A DNA stretch of 64,000 nucleotides. Origin: Sinorhizobium saheli (GTDB lineage Bacteria > Pseudomonadota > Alphaproteobacteria > Rhizobiales > Rhizobiaceae). Positions 36,713 through 46,037 of this stretch are shown piece after piece; position 1 is the stretch's first letter, and each line of letters opens with the position of its first letter. The notes below the pieces were generated by a model. It searched no databases. It had not been told where the DNA came from and was given only the letters and a program-made list of their open reading frames with translations. Location: positions 31,663 through 95,662 of the forward strand of contig NZ_LNQB01000062.1 of the NCBI RefSeq assembly GCF_001651875.1. Reading direction: 5' to 3'. The translations under genes were made by a program, and so were the position numbers.

Positions 36713-36970
36713 AAGTCCTCCACTTCCAATCACGGATGGCGCTGCCGCTCTCTAGGGCGGTGTACCGCCACAACCGCGGAGCCGCGGGACCGGCAAATTT
36801 CGGGCGCACTTTTGCGGCCCGAGCATGCGCCTTGTGAACTGCGTCTATAGCGAGGAATGAATGGGCAGTAACATAACCAATTGTTTGGTCTGGACTTGCC
36901 AATAGGCAGGTGCAACTCCGCCGCTTCAACCGGTAAGTTCTCGGCTGGAGCGGGGAAACATCGGCACTCA

Positions 36971-37786
36971 ATGAAACTCTATTTTGAAGCTGATCCTGAC
37001 TGCGGGCAACCGCCGCTGCTGCTGGTCCACGGCCTGTTGTCGAGCCGGAACCATTGGATTCCGAACCTGGAACTCGCCAAGCATTTCCGGCGCGTCCGAA
37101 TTGATTTGCCCGCTCATGGGCTTTCACCCACTCCAGGCGAGCCAAGCGCTGCAACCCCGGAGGCGGTGGTGAAGGCGATCGATGAGGTTCGCGAGCGTCT
37201 GCAGATCGACAGGTGGCATATCTGCGGTCAGAGTTTCGGTGCGGCACTGACCTTGCGTTATGCCCTGACGTATCCCAAGCGCGTCCTCGCGCAGATCTTC
37301 ACAAATGCAAACGGCGCCTTGCGTGCCGACTGGACGCGAATCAACGACCAGCGCAATCGTGCATCGATCGAAGACATCCGCAGGAATGGGCATGCCGCCA
37401 TGCGCCGGATGATCTATCACCCATGCCATGCCAAGCGGTTTCCGCCGGACGTTCGCGACATCCTCAGCAAGGATGCGGACGCGACGGATGCTGCAGGAAT
37501 TATCCTGCTTCTCGAACAGGCGACACCGGTGCTTTCGGTGCGTGAACGACTGGGCGATCTGCGCCCCCCGACGCTTCTCATTAACGGCCGCTGGGAAAAC
37601 CAGTTCCAGCCTGCCCGGAATTGGTTGTCCGAGACGCACCCCCACATCGTCATCATCGACATCGAAGGCGGACATTCGATCAATATCGAACGTCCACAAG
37701 AGTTCGACGCCGCGGTGATCCACTTCCTATCCGCGCCGGAACGAGGCCCCGCGTCGCAATCCGGTACGCAGTGGCAGGCGAAATGA
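36971..37786 (+). CDS. Alpha/beta hydrolase
   Basis: The 271-residue protein has oxyanion strand LLLVHGLLSSRNHW, nucleophile serine in CGQSFGAALTL and histidine in EGGHSINIERP; the acid residue is probably in the ENQFQPARNW region. I use the ATG at 36971, next to the first strand. It leads the set of plus-strand catabolic genes. It may open a lactone or enol-lactone, or hydrolyse an ester, before CoA activation; that is inferred from context. Confidence 0.85.
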   Translation: MKLYFEADPDCGQPPLLLVHGLLSSRNHWIPNLELAKHFRRVRIDLPAHGLSPTPGEPSAATPEAVVKAIDEVRERLQIDRWHICGQSFGAALTLRYALTYPKRVLAQIFTNANGALRADWTRINDQRNRASIEDIRRNGHAAMRRMIYHPCHAKRFPPDVRDILSKDADATDAAGIILLLEQATPVLSVRERLGDLRPPTLLINGRWENQFQPARNWLSETHPHIVIIDIEGGHSINIERPQEFDAAVIHFLSAPERGPASQSGTQWQAK

Positions 37787-37852
37787 CGTCATCTCGATCC
37801 CGATGCTGCGTGGTGGCGCACAGCGAAGACTTGTCGAGCGGGGACGACGCGC

Positions 37853-38956
37853 GTGCCGCCATCGGGTGAAACCGCCGACCGCCAGCTTCTGGCGCGCCTT
37901 GTCGCTGTGTACCTCTTCGGTGCTGGCGCTGGGGCGTTTGCGGCATGGATCGGTTCGCCGCTGCCATGGATGATCGGACCGCTGCTTGCCACGGCATCGC
38001 TCTACCTGACGGGCGTGGTCGACATCACCATACCCGTCAAGACACGGCCGATCGGCCAGATCGTCATTGCGTCGCAGGTGGGCGTGTATTTCTCACCCGC
38101 CGCATTCGCCATGCTCCTGGCTTTCGCACCGCTCCTGATCGGGATGGCACTCGCCACGGCATGTTGTGCGCTCGTGGTCGCGCTCTTGCTCGCGCGTGTG
38201 GCCAATCTGAATCTGACCGCAGCCTTTCTCTCCTCTTTGCCGACGAGTCCGGTGGAGGCAGCCGTGATGGCCGAACGCTACAAATGCAATCCGGGACCGG
38301 TTATACTCTCGCAGACCGTGCGGATCGCGTCCGTTGTGGTCCTGGTTCCCGTCGCCATCTACATAATCGATGGATGGCCAACTCGCGACATGGTGCGGAC
38401 AACGCCCGAGCTCGAGGCAATTGGTGTCGTCCTTCTCGCCGGTATAGGAATGGCCGGGGCGTTGCTGGCCCGAGCATGTCGCGTGCCCAATCCCTTCTTC
38501 CTTGGTCCCTTGGCTGCCTCCTCGGCGATTTCGGCGCTTGGCGTTGCCCCGTCCTTCTATCCGTCAGTCGTTCTTTCCTGCGCGCAGATCATTCTTGGCG
38601 TCTGGCTTGGCTCGACCTTCCGCAGATCACTCTTCGCTGCGGCCGGGCGACTCGTCACGGCTTCCATCGTCACGACGCTTCTCATGCTCGCTCTTACGTC
38701 GATGATCGCCGTCATCGTCTCCCGGATGGCCGGACTGAGCTGGGAGCTGATGGTGCTGGGCACTGCACCGGGCGGCGTCACCGAGATGGCGCTGACAGCG
38801 AAGTTTCTGGGCCAGGATGTCGCGCTGATCACAGCCTTTCATTTGACCCGCATCTTCATCCTGATGCCGAACATTCCCTGGATCATCCGCATGATCCACG
38901 GATTGGAGCGTCGCCGAAATTGCCGCGACGGCCGCAACGGTTCGGATCGGCCGTGA
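37853..38956 (+). CDS. AbrB-family membrane protein
   Basis: The 367-residue protein is almost wholly hydrophobic, with about ten helices in two similar halves, each with a G-P-L-P-W-x-x-G-P-L-like motif (SPLPWMIGPLLATAS; NPFFLGPLAASSA). This is the AbrB duplication membrane family (once labelled putative ammonia monooxygenase), unrelated to the DNA-binding AbrB. These genes often accompany TctAB transporters. The start is a GTG at 37853. A transport role is likely but unproven. Confidence 0.8.
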   Translation: MPPSGETADRQLLARLVAVYLFGAGAGAFAAWIGSPLPWMIGPLLATASLYLTGVVDITIPVKTRPIGQIVIASQVGVYFSPAAFAMLLAFAPLLIGMALATACCALVVALLLARVANLNLTAAFLSSLPTSPVEAAVMAERYKCNPGPVILSQTVRIASVVVLVPVAIYIIDGWPTRDMVRTTPELEAIGVVLLAGIGMAGALLARACRVPNPFFLGPLAASSAISALGVAPSFYPSVVLSCAQIILGVWLGSTFRRSLFAAAGRLVTASIVTTLLMLALTSMIAVIVSRMAGLSWELMVLGTAPGGVTEMALTAKFLGQDVALITAFHLTRIFILMPNIPWIIRMIHGLERRRNCRDGRNGSDRP

Positions 38957-39176
38957 CGTCCGCCTTCCCGTGCGTGGCCAGCTTGACCAAAGCGAACGAG
39001 CATTCTGCCCAATATATACTCAGTTCAATTCACTGCTCTCATTGCCCATAACGAAGATCGAGGCCGTGCCGCAGGGCGTGCCTCTTTGGGCCGTCATCTC
39101 ACAACACATCGAACGGCGCTGGAGGAAATGGCTGCCGCGCGGCACCTGCCGAAAGATGGCAGCAAGGAGGAGACCA

Positions 39177-39677
39177 ATGGAGAATGAGGCTCTCAACAAG
39201 GGCGAGGAGCCCGTGCAGGGCTATGTCCGCATACCTTTGTCGATACTCGAAATCGCGACCGGCGTGATCGTGCTCGCGATTCTATCCTGGTACGTCGTCC
39301 AGGCGTATCACTTGCCGAAGCCGTTCAATTCAACGGATGTCGGAGCAGGCGGCTTCCCACTTCTCGTCGCCATCGGGACTGGTATTGCCACCATATCGAT
39401 GATCGGTCTCGCGGTCGCGCGGCATATGGGCAAGATGGGGCAAGCCGACAGCCGTTGGCGGCGACCGCTTTTTGTTCTGATCGTCGCCCTCCTCCTTGTA
39501 GGTCAGGCCGTGACCTTTGAAACGCTGGGTGTCTATCTCTGCGTCGCCCTCTTCTCCGCTGCGATCATGGTCGCGGCCGGCGAGCGCCGGATCCTGCATG
39601 TGCTGGGCGTGTCCATCGGCTTGGTCGCATTCGTCTATGTTGTGTTCGCGCTTGCGTTAAACGTGGTCTTTCCGTGA
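39177..39677 (+). CDS. tctB: Tripartite tricarboxylate transporter small subunit TctB
   Basis: The 166-residue protein has four membrane helices (for example LEIATGVIVLAILSWYVV and VALFSAAIMVAAGE) and the DVGAGGFPLLVAIG segment typical of TctB. AGGAGG lies 6 bases before the ATG at 39177. The large subunit follows after 10 bases and the binding protein after that, giving a complete transporter driven by an ion gradient. Confidence 0.9.
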   Translation: MENEALNKGEEPVQGYVRIPLSILEIATGVIVLAILSWYVVQAYHLPKPFNSTDVGAGGFPLLVAIGTGIATISMIGLAVARHMGKMGQADSRWRRPLFVLIVALLLVGQAVTFETLGVYLCVALFSAAIMVAAGERRILHVLGVSIGLVAFVYVVFALALNVVFP

Positions 39678-39687
39678 GGGGTCTGCG

Positions 39688-41193
39688 ATGATTGAAAACC
39701 TTCTCTCAGGCTTCTCGGCGTTCGGCGATCCGCTGGTGTGGCTGAGCTTAGTCTTCGGCTCGCTCGTCGGTTATCTCATCGGCGCGATTCCTGGTCTCGG
39801 CCCCAGTCTCGGCGTCGCATTGCTCATCCCGTTCACCTACGGACTTGACCCCGTCGTCTCGATCGTTGGTCTGGTGGCCTTGTATGCCGCGGCAGAATAT
39901 GGGGGCGCTATCACCGCCATCTTGATCAACTCGCCCGGCACGTCGGCCGCGGTCGCGACCGCTTGGGACGGCTATCCGCTGAGCCAGCAGGGAAAGGCGG
40001 GCGAAGCCCTCCTGGTGTCGATCGTCACCTCCGGCATCGGCATCTTCATCAGTGCCCTGTTCCTGCTGTTTACCGCCGTTCCGCTCTCGGAATTCGCATT
40101 GCGGTTCGGACCCGGCGAATACTTCGCTCTGGCGCTTGTCGGGCTCAGCCTTGTGGTCGGCCTTGCAGAGGGCTCGGTGGTCAAGGGCGCGGTCGCGATG
40201 GGCATCGGTCTCGCGCTCGCGACGGTCGGGCTGGATACGCAGACCGGCACGCCACGTTTTGCCGCGTCGGTAGAGCTCTTCGAGGGACTGCCCCTCGTGC
40301 CGGTGCTGCTCGGGCTTTATGCGCTTTCGGAGGTCCTCTTCCTCGTCGAAGAGGGCGTGACAGCCAAGATCAAGAGCGCGCCGCTTGGCGGCTGGCGCAC
40401 CTGGAACTGGAAGGGCCTATGGTCGCTCAACGGCGTCGTCTTTAGAAGCTCGGTGCTCGGCTACATCATCGGCATCATTCCCGGTGCGGGCGCGTCCATT
40501 GCCTCCTTTATTGCCTATGCGGTGGCCAAGAAAACTTCCAAGACTCCGGAGCGATTTGGCAAGGGATCTATCGAGGGTGTCGCGGCCTCGGAAGCGGCGA
40601 ACAACGCTGCCGTCTCCGGTGCGATGGCACCTTTGCTTGCGCTCGGCATTCCCGGTTCCCCAACGACGGCGGTGATGATCGGCGCCCTGATGATCCAGGG
40701 CATTCAGCCGGGGCCTCTGCTGTTCAGCCGCAACCCCGAGATTCCCTACACTATCTTCGCGTCGCTCTGGATCGGCGTGCCGGTCATGGTGTTCATCGGG
40801 CTTGCCGGTGCGCGTGCCTGGGCTCATGTGGCAAACATTCCCGGTCCCGCTATCGCGGCGATCGTCGCGGGAATTTCCCTTGTGGGGGCCTACGCCTCCG
40901 AGGGCACCATGTTTCCGGTCTACGTGATGACTGCCTTCGGTATCCTCGGTTACCTGCTTAGAAAGGTGCAGGTTCCGCTGGCCCCGATAATTCTTGCTCT
41001 GGTGCTTGGCGAGATGATGGAAACCAATTTTCGGCGGGCGCTGATTACATCCCATGGCTCTCTCGAGATCTTCTACACCTCGCCTCTGACGGTCGCGTTG
41101 CTTTTGACAGCCATCCTCGCATTCGCGCTTCCGGCCGTTGGCTTCATTCGGAAGCGCCGGCGTGCCGCCATGGCCGCCGATCCTTCGGTGTAA
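39688..41193 (+). CDS. tctA: Tripartite tricarboxylate transporter large subunit TctA
   Basis: The 501-residue protein has about 12 helices and the two conserved TctA loops: GAIPGLGPSLGVALLIPFTY near the N-terminus with NSPGTSAAVATAWDGYP, and GIIPGAGASIASFIAYA in the second half. These loops are thought to form the substrate path. Length and motifs are normal. A stem-loop follows before the binding-protein gene. Confidence 0.93.
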   Translation: MIENLLSGFSAFGDPLVWLSLVFGSLVGYLIGAIPGLGPSLGVALLIPFTYGLDPVVSIVGLVALYAAAEYGGAITAILINSPGTSAAVATAWDGYPLSQQGKAGEALLVSIVTSGIGIFISALFLLFTAVPLSEFALRFGPGEYFALALVGLSLVVGLAEGSVVKGAVAMGIGLALATVGLDTQTGTPRFAASVELFEGLPLVPVLLGLYALSEVLFLVEEGVTAKIKSAPLGGWRTWNWKGLWSLNGVVFRSSVLGYIIGIIPGAGASIASFIAYAVAKKTSKTPERFGKGSIEGVAASEAANNAAVSGAMAPLLALGIPGSPTTAVMIGALMIQGIQPGPLLFSRNPEIPYTIFASLWIGVPVMVFIGLAGARAWAHVANIPGPAIAAIVAGISLVGAYASEGTMFPVYVMTAFGILGYLLRKVQVPLAPIILALVLGEMMETNFRRALITSHGSLEIFYTSPLTVALLLTAILAFALPAVGFIRKRRRAAMAADPSV

Positions 41194-41201
41194 GGCTGAC
41201 A

Positions 41202-41241
41202 ATGCTCGGACAGTCGGTTCATCCATTCGCTGGCCGAGCAT
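41202..41241 (+). repeat. Inverted repeat between tctA and tctC
   Basis: ATGCTCGGACAG (41202-41213) pairs with CTGGCCGAGCAT (41230-41241), 11 of 12 bases, with a 16-base loop. There is no T-run. Such intergenic hairpins often stabilise the upstream or downstream message, allowing more binding protein than membrane subunits. Confidence 0.45.
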
Positions 41242-41364
41242 GATGACCAAGAATTGCGGTCATCTGACCTGACTAAATCTCAGTTCATTCCGCGGGTCCG
41301 AGATACCACACTGGTTACATCGTGGAGGACCCTGTCTCTTTGATTCAAACTTGGGAGGAGTTTC

Positions 41365-42360
41365 ATGTCATTCAATCTGTTCAAGGCAGCGCGCGCGTTC
41401 ACGGCGGTTGCGTCTTTCTCAGTCGTTGCCTCTCTGGGCAGTCCCGTCGTCGCGGAGACGGCTTGGAAGCCATCAGGCCCTGTAAACGTCGTCATGCACA
41501 CCAAACCGGGCGGAACGGCGGACATCTTCATCCGCACTTTGGCGCAATCCCTGGAGCCTATGATCGGTCAGCCGATTGTCGTGGTGAACGCGCCGGGTGC
41601 CGGAGGGGCGACCCAGATGGCTCATGTCAGCCAAGCCAAGCCCGATGGCGTGACGATTGGCATCAACACGATGAGCCATTTCACGAGCATGTTGACCAAT
41701 CTCAAGGGAACATTCTCGGTCGACGACTTCTCCTGGATAGCCTCCACGCAGGAAGACCCGATCATCTATTTCGTTCGCACGGATTCCGAAATCAAATCAC
41801 TGTCGGACCTCGTCGCAAAGGCGAAAGCCAGCTCCGGCACAATCAATATCGGCGGGTTCGGGCCTGTGGGCTCAATGCAGCATCTTGGCACGGCCATGCT
41901 CGAGAGCGCAGCAGGCGTAAAGTTCAATTGGGTCGGTTTCGACTCGACTCCCGACATCATGACGGCCTTGCTTGGTGGGCACGTGGATGTGGGCGTTTCG
42001 AATCTCGGGCCGACCGCGCCCTTCTTCGAATCCAAGCGGATCATCGGTCTCGGTGTTCTGGGTGAAAAGCGGCTCAATGGCCTGCCGGACGTTCCGACCT
42101 TCGGCGAGCAAGGCTACAAGGTCGATACGAGCTGGGTGCAGGTGCGCGGCGTCTTCGGTCCGAAGGACATGCCGCTTGAACTCCAGCAGCAGATTGCCGA
42201 CGCCATCCACGAGGCGATGAAGGCGAAGACCTACCAGGACTACGCCCGCAGCACTGGTGTCATCGATTCCTGGATGGGGCCGAAGGAATATGACGCCTTC
42301 GTACGCGACGTCAGCAAGATCGCGACCAAACAGCTCGAGGCAGCCGGGCTTCTGCAGTAG
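41365..42360 (+). CDS. tctC: Tripartite tricarboxylate transporter substrate-binding protein (Bug/TctC family)
   Basis: The 331-residue exported protein has a signal peptide ending SPVVA and the Bug-family features PVNVVMHTKPGGTADIFIR, VNAPGAGGATQMAHV and a C-terminal LGEKR...PDVPTFGEQGY. These proteins bind carboxylates through two water-mediated contacts. GGGAGGAG lies near the ATG. The ligand cannot be predicted from sequence, but the neighbouring CoA-transferase points to a carboxylic acid. Confidence 0.93.
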   Translation: MSFNLFKAARAFTAVASFSVVASLGSPVVAETAWKPSGPVNVVMHTKPGGTADIFIRTLAQSLEPMIGQPIVVVNAPGAGGATQMAHVSQAKPDGVTIGINTMSHFTSMLTNLKGTFSVDDFSWIASTQEDPIIYFVRTDSEIKSLSDLVAKAKASSGTINIGGFGPVGSMQHLGTAMLESAAGVKFNWVGFDSTPDIMTALLGGHVDVGVSNLGPTAPFFESKRIIGLGVLGEKRLNGLPDVPTFGEQGYKVDTSWVQVRGVFGPKDMPLELQQQIADAIHEAMKAKTYQDYARSTGVIDSWMGPKEYDAFVRDVSKIATKQLEAAGLLQ

Positions 42361-42439
42361 TCGGATGCCTCTGCGTGAGATGCTCCGGCGGAACCGCATC
42401 CGCCTGAGTAAATGAAGGAAGAATGGATAAGGAAAGACC

Positions 42440-43633
42440 ATGACGAGGGCCCTTGCCGGTTTCCGTGTCATAGACACCACCCACGTGCTGGCGGGACCGT
42501 TCGCCAGCTATCAGATGGCCGTGCTCGGCGCCGACGTGATCAAGGTCGAGGATCCGTCCGATCCGGACCAGGCGCGCCTTCAGGGCTCAGATCGCGATCT
42601 CAGCAGTGCCGGCATGGGGACTGCCTTCATGGCACAGGCGTCGAACAAGAAGGCGGTTGCACTAAACCTGAAGACGGAATCCGGCCGTGACGCCTTGAAG
42701 CGGCTCATCGAAACGGCGGACGTCTTCGTCGAGAACTACCGGCCCGGTGCATTTGAAGCCTTGGGCCTTGGCTACGAAGAACTGCGCGAACGTAATCCCA
42801 GCCTGATCTACTGCTCGATCTCGGCTTTCGGCTCGACCGGACCGCGCCGGGAGCAGACGGGCTATGATTCCGTTCTGCAGGCGTTCTCGGGCATGATGGC
42901 TATGACCGGCAGCGACGATGGCGATCCTCTGAAATGCGGCGCTCCCGTCGTTGACTATGCAACAGGTACAACGGCCGCCTATGCCATCACGGCGGCCCTC
43001 CTGCAGCGTGAACGCAACGGCGGCAGCGGGCAGTTCGTCGACGTCTCCATGCTGGACGTGGCGCTCGTCCTGTGTAGCCCCTATGTGACGGGATATCTGT
43101 GGAATGGCAGTCATCCGAAGCCGAAGGGCAACCGATTTCCCTTCGCCACGATCGGCCAGTACCGCGCCTCTGACGCGGAACTGATGATCGCCGCGTCGAA
43201 CCTCGAGCAGCAGCGCCGCCTGTGGATCGCCCTAGGGCGCGAGGATCTTATAAAGCAGAACAACAACCAGCGGCTGGACAGCCATGCCGAGGAGGAGGCT
43301 ACGCTCAGCAGCATCATCGTCACCATGCCTGCTGACTACTGGGAGCAGTTCTTCCGGGAACGGCGGATACCAGCGGCGCGAGTGCGCCAGCTCAAAGAGG
43401 CGCTTGCGGATCCGCAAATTGCATCACGGCCGCTTCTGCACAAACACTCGGCGCCCGGTACGTCGACGGATGGCCTGGTGGTTCCCGTCGCGGGCTTCAC
43501 CATGTCGAAGAGCGCGCCCGGCCTGAGTTTCCCGCCGCAGCCCCTCGGTGCGCAAACAGAGGAGATCCTGCGGGGGATCGGTTTCGACAGTGCGGACCTC
43601 GAGAGGCTTCGTGCTGAAGGCGCGATCAACTGA
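42440..43633 (+). CDS. CaiB/BaiF (class III) CoA-transferase
   Basis: The 397-residue enzyme moves CoA from a donor acyl-CoA to a free acid. It has the typical start FRVIDTTHVLAGPFASYQMA, LGADVIKVEDP, the loop NKKAVALNLK, the ENYRPGAFEALGLGYEEL stretch and the catalytic aspartate in GAPVVDYATG. Length is normal. Its position directly after the binding protein suggests that it activates the imported acid, probably with succinyl-CoA or acetyl-CoA as donor. Confidence 0.93.
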   Translation: MTRALAGFRVIDTTHVLAGPFASYQMAVLGADVIKVEDPSDPDQARLQGSDRDLSSAGMGTAFMAQASNKKAVALNLKTESGRDALKRLIETADVFVENYRPGAFEALGLGYEELRERNPSLIYCSISAFGSTGPRREQTGYDSVLQAFSGMMAMTGSDDGDPLKCGAPVVDYATGTTAAYAITAALLQRERNGGSGQFVDVSMLDVALVLCSPYVTGYLWNGSHPKPKGNRFPFATIGQYRASDAELMIAASNLEQQRRLWIALGREDLIKQNNNQRLDSHAEEEATLSSIIVTMPADYWEQFFRERRIPAARVRQLKEALADPQIASRPLLHKHSAPGTSTDGLVVPVAGFTMSKSAPGLSFPPQPLGAQTEEILRGIGFDSADLERLRAEGAIN

Positions 43634-43728
43634 AAGGCGGAGAACATGAGACGCCGACATGTTTCGATGATGCTTACACCGCAGCGGGCCTCACCCTGTC
43701 GGAAGGATAGGCTGGGAGCGACCTTGCG

Positions 43729-45093
43729 ATGAGCAATCCGCTTTCGGCTTTGGCCCAGGCAGCTTGCGATTGGCGCCGACGGCCGATTGACGGCGCCGTT
43801 GAGTGGGCGGTGCGCCGCGCGATTCTGGACTGGTTTGCAACGACGTTGCCCGGCTGCGTGCGCGCGCCGGCGATAATGCTGACCAAGGCGCTGCCGGAGA
43901 CGGATGGCAGCGGCGGCGCATGGTCCTACGTCGATGGCCGCTCCTCTACGCCGCGCCGTGCGGCTCTTCTCAACGCCACTGCTAGCCATACCGTCGAGTT
44001 CGACGATATTTTCAAGGATGGCGGCTATCATCCGGGCAGCCCGACCATTGCGGCCGCTCTCGCTCTCGCGCAGCATCTCGGGTCAAGCCTTGAAGAGTTG
44101 CACCGCGCGATCGTCGCCGGCTACGAAGTGGGTTGCCGGATTTCGCTGGCCATTCAGCCCAGCCACTACACCTTCTGGCACACCACATCGACCGTCGGCA
44201 CCATCGGCGCGGCGGTCGCGGGGGCGATGCTTCTCGGCGCTAATGATAGGAGTCTCGGCAATGCCATCGCGCTGTCGTCAAGTTTCGCGGGCGGGCACCA
44301 GCAGAACCTCCAGGGAAAGGGCCTCGCAAAGGCCCTGCATCCGGGGCATGCGGCAGATGCAGGCTTGCTGGCTGCGATGGCAGCCGCGGCGGGAATTGCC
44401 GGCTCGTCGGATAGTCTCGACGCAGAGAACGGTTTTGCGGCTGCGACAAGCGATACGACCGGCAATTGGGAAGCGGCGCTTGCGGGCCTTGGAGAGTGGA
44501 CACCGATCACCCACATGACAGTCAAGGCGCACGGATGTTGCGGCCATATCTTTCCTGCGCTCGATGCCATTGCAGTTATGAGCGAGCGACACTCCTTCCG
44601 CGAAAAAGACATCGCGCGGATTGAAGTGCACGGTTATTGCGCCACCGAATCGATGTGCAATCGGCCAGATCCCGCGTCGGCGCAGGATGCGCGTTTCAGC
44701 CTGCAATATTGCCTTGCCGCACGACTGATCCTCGGAGCGGTCCGCCTCGCCGCCTTTGAGGAGGAGACCCTGGCGCGGGCGGACATTCGCGAACTGATGA
44801 CGAGAATTTCCGTGACCGAGGATCCAGACCTTACCGTTGAATATCCACGCCGTCGACAGGCCCGTCTGAGGGTGATCTTGCGCGATGGCCGTGTGCTTGA
44901 ACATCTTCAACAGACGCGGCGAGGCGATCCCGAGAATCCTCTGAGCGACGCGGAGATAGTCGCGAAGTTCCACGAACTGGCGTCCGGAGTTCTCTCGGAC
45001 GCCGATGCGGCTTCGCTTGGCGACGCGATCCTGTACGGCGCCGAGCTGCCGCGAAAACTGCTGGTCGCCCCGGCAGGAGGGAGTCTCCCCTAA
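43729..45093 (+). CDS. MmgE/PrpD family protein
   Basis: The 454-residue protein is full length and shows family hallmarks: an N-terminal helical domain with ILDWFATTLPG, the active-site region NATASHTVEFDDIF, HPGSPTIAAALA, and a lid domain with MTVKAHGCCGHIFPALDA. The family includes 2-methylcitrate dehydratase, cis-aconitate decarboxylase and iminodisuccinate epimerase, so a dehydratase, decarboxylase or epimerase acting on a carboxylated substrate is expected. No prpC or prpB is nearby, so propionate metabolism is unlikely. Confidence 0.9.
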   Translation: MSNPLSALAQAACDWRRRPIDGAVEWAVRRAILDWFATTLPGCVRAPAIMLTKALPETDGSGGAWSYVDGRSSTPRRAALLNATASHTVEFDDIFKDGGYHPGSPTIAAALALAQHLGSSLEELHRAIVAGYEVGCRISLAIQPSHYTFWHTTSTVGTIGAAVAGAMLLGANDRSLGNAIALSSSFAGGHQQNLQGKGLAKALHPGHAADAGLLAAMAAAAGIAGSSDSLDAENGFAAATSDTTGNWEAALAGLGEWTPITHMTVKAHGCCGHIFPALDAIAVMSERHSFREKDIARIEVHGYCATESMCNRPDPASAQDARFSLQYCLAARLILGAVRLAAFEEETLARADIRELMTRISVTEDPDLTVEYPRRRQARLRVILRDGRVLEHLQQTRRGDPENPLSDAEIVAKFHELASGVLSDADAASLGDAILYGAELPRKLLVAPAGGSLP

Positions 45094-45225
45094 ACCGATG
45101 GTTGGGCTAACGAGGCCAGATGATCAGTTGTCCAGACGACAGTCCGAAGACATGGATGCTTTAGCCAAGTGAAAGATCGCGCCAGTGCCACTAGATCGGC
45201 GCTCGAAGAGGAAGGAACAAAAGGA

Positions 45226-46026
45226 ATGACCGTCAATGTTCGTGAACATGAGTTCATAGCGGTTTCCCACAAGAACGGCATTGCGACGGTAACATTGAAC
45301 CGACCTGATGTCCGCAATGCCATCAACGATCAGATGCGGTCTGAGCTGATCGACGCCTTCGAGAAGGTTGGCGCGGACCGGTCCGTTCGTGCGGTCGTTC
45401 TGACGGGCGCCGGCAAGGGCTTCTGCTCCGGTGGTGATGTATCGGGTATGCGCGCGCGTCTGGAGGTGCCTGCGGGAGAAGTCGCCTTCAACGGCTGGAC
45501 GCGCCAGCGCAGCACGCACAAGGGAGTGGCCGTCATCCATGGCCTCTCTAAGCCGGTCATTGCCGCGGTTAATGGCGCAGCTTTCGGGCTCGGTCTCGAT
45601 ATGGCACTCGCCTGCGATTTCATTATCGCAGCAGAGGGCGCGAAAATGTCGATGAGCTTCATCAAGCGTGGCCTCGTATCGGATGGCGGCGGGATGTATT
45701 TCCTGCCGCGTCGCGTGGGCCTCGCCCGTGCCAAGGAGCTCATTCTGACGGGGAGGGTGGTCGAGCCTGAGGAGGCGCTGCGGATCGGCATGATCGACAG
45801 AATTTCGCCGGTGGATACCCTGATTGATGACGCTCAGCTCTGGGCGGAGCAGGTGAGCGCCGGCTCGCCGGCCGCCATTGCCCTGACAAAGGCCATTCTC
45901 GACAAGACCTTCGAGAGCAGCGATGAGGCGATTTTCGCTCTCGGCCGCGAGGCGCAGGCAATCTGCTACACCACGGCCGAACATCGTGCGTCCGTCGAAG
46001 CATTCCTCAACAAGACCAGCGCGTGA
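45226..46026 (+). CDS. Enoyl-CoA hydratase/isomerase (crotonase family)
   Basis: The 266-residue protein has the crotonase fold signals: VTLNRPDVRNAIND, oxyanion region GAGKGFCSGGDVSGM and AAVNGAAFGLGLDMALACD, then SFIKRGLVSDGGGMYFLPR. In this region the second catalytic glutamate of hydratases is replaced (aspartate/glycine in SDGGG), so it may act as an isomerase, hydrolase or lyase rather than a standard hydratase. I use the ATG at 45226, preceded by AAAAGGA. It is adjacent to the acyl-CoA synthetase gene. Confidence 0.88.
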   Translation: MTVNVREHEFIAVSHKNGIATVTLNRPDVRNAINDQMRSELIDAFEKVGADRSVRAVVLTGAGKGFCSGGDVSGMRARLEVPAGEVAFNGWTRQRSTHKGVAVIHGLSKPVIAAVNGAAFGLGLDMALACDFIIAAEGAKMSMSFIKRGLVSDGGGMYFLPRRVGLARAKELILTGRVVEPEEALRIGMIDRISPVDTLIDDAQLWAEQVSAGSPAAIALTKAILDKTFESSDEAIFALGREAQAICYTTAEHRASVEAFLNKTSA

Positions 46027-46037
46027 GGCAGGCCAAA

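Noticed and set aside
37853..38956. AbrB-type DNA-binding regulator
   Set aside because: The name is shared, but this protein is a polytopic membrane protein of the AbrB duplication family with no swapped-hairpin DNA-binding domain.
43729..45093. Propionate (2-methylcitrate) pathway gene
   Set aside because: No methylcitrate synthase or lyase gene is nearby, and the neighbours are CoA-transferase and beta-oxidation-type enzymes.
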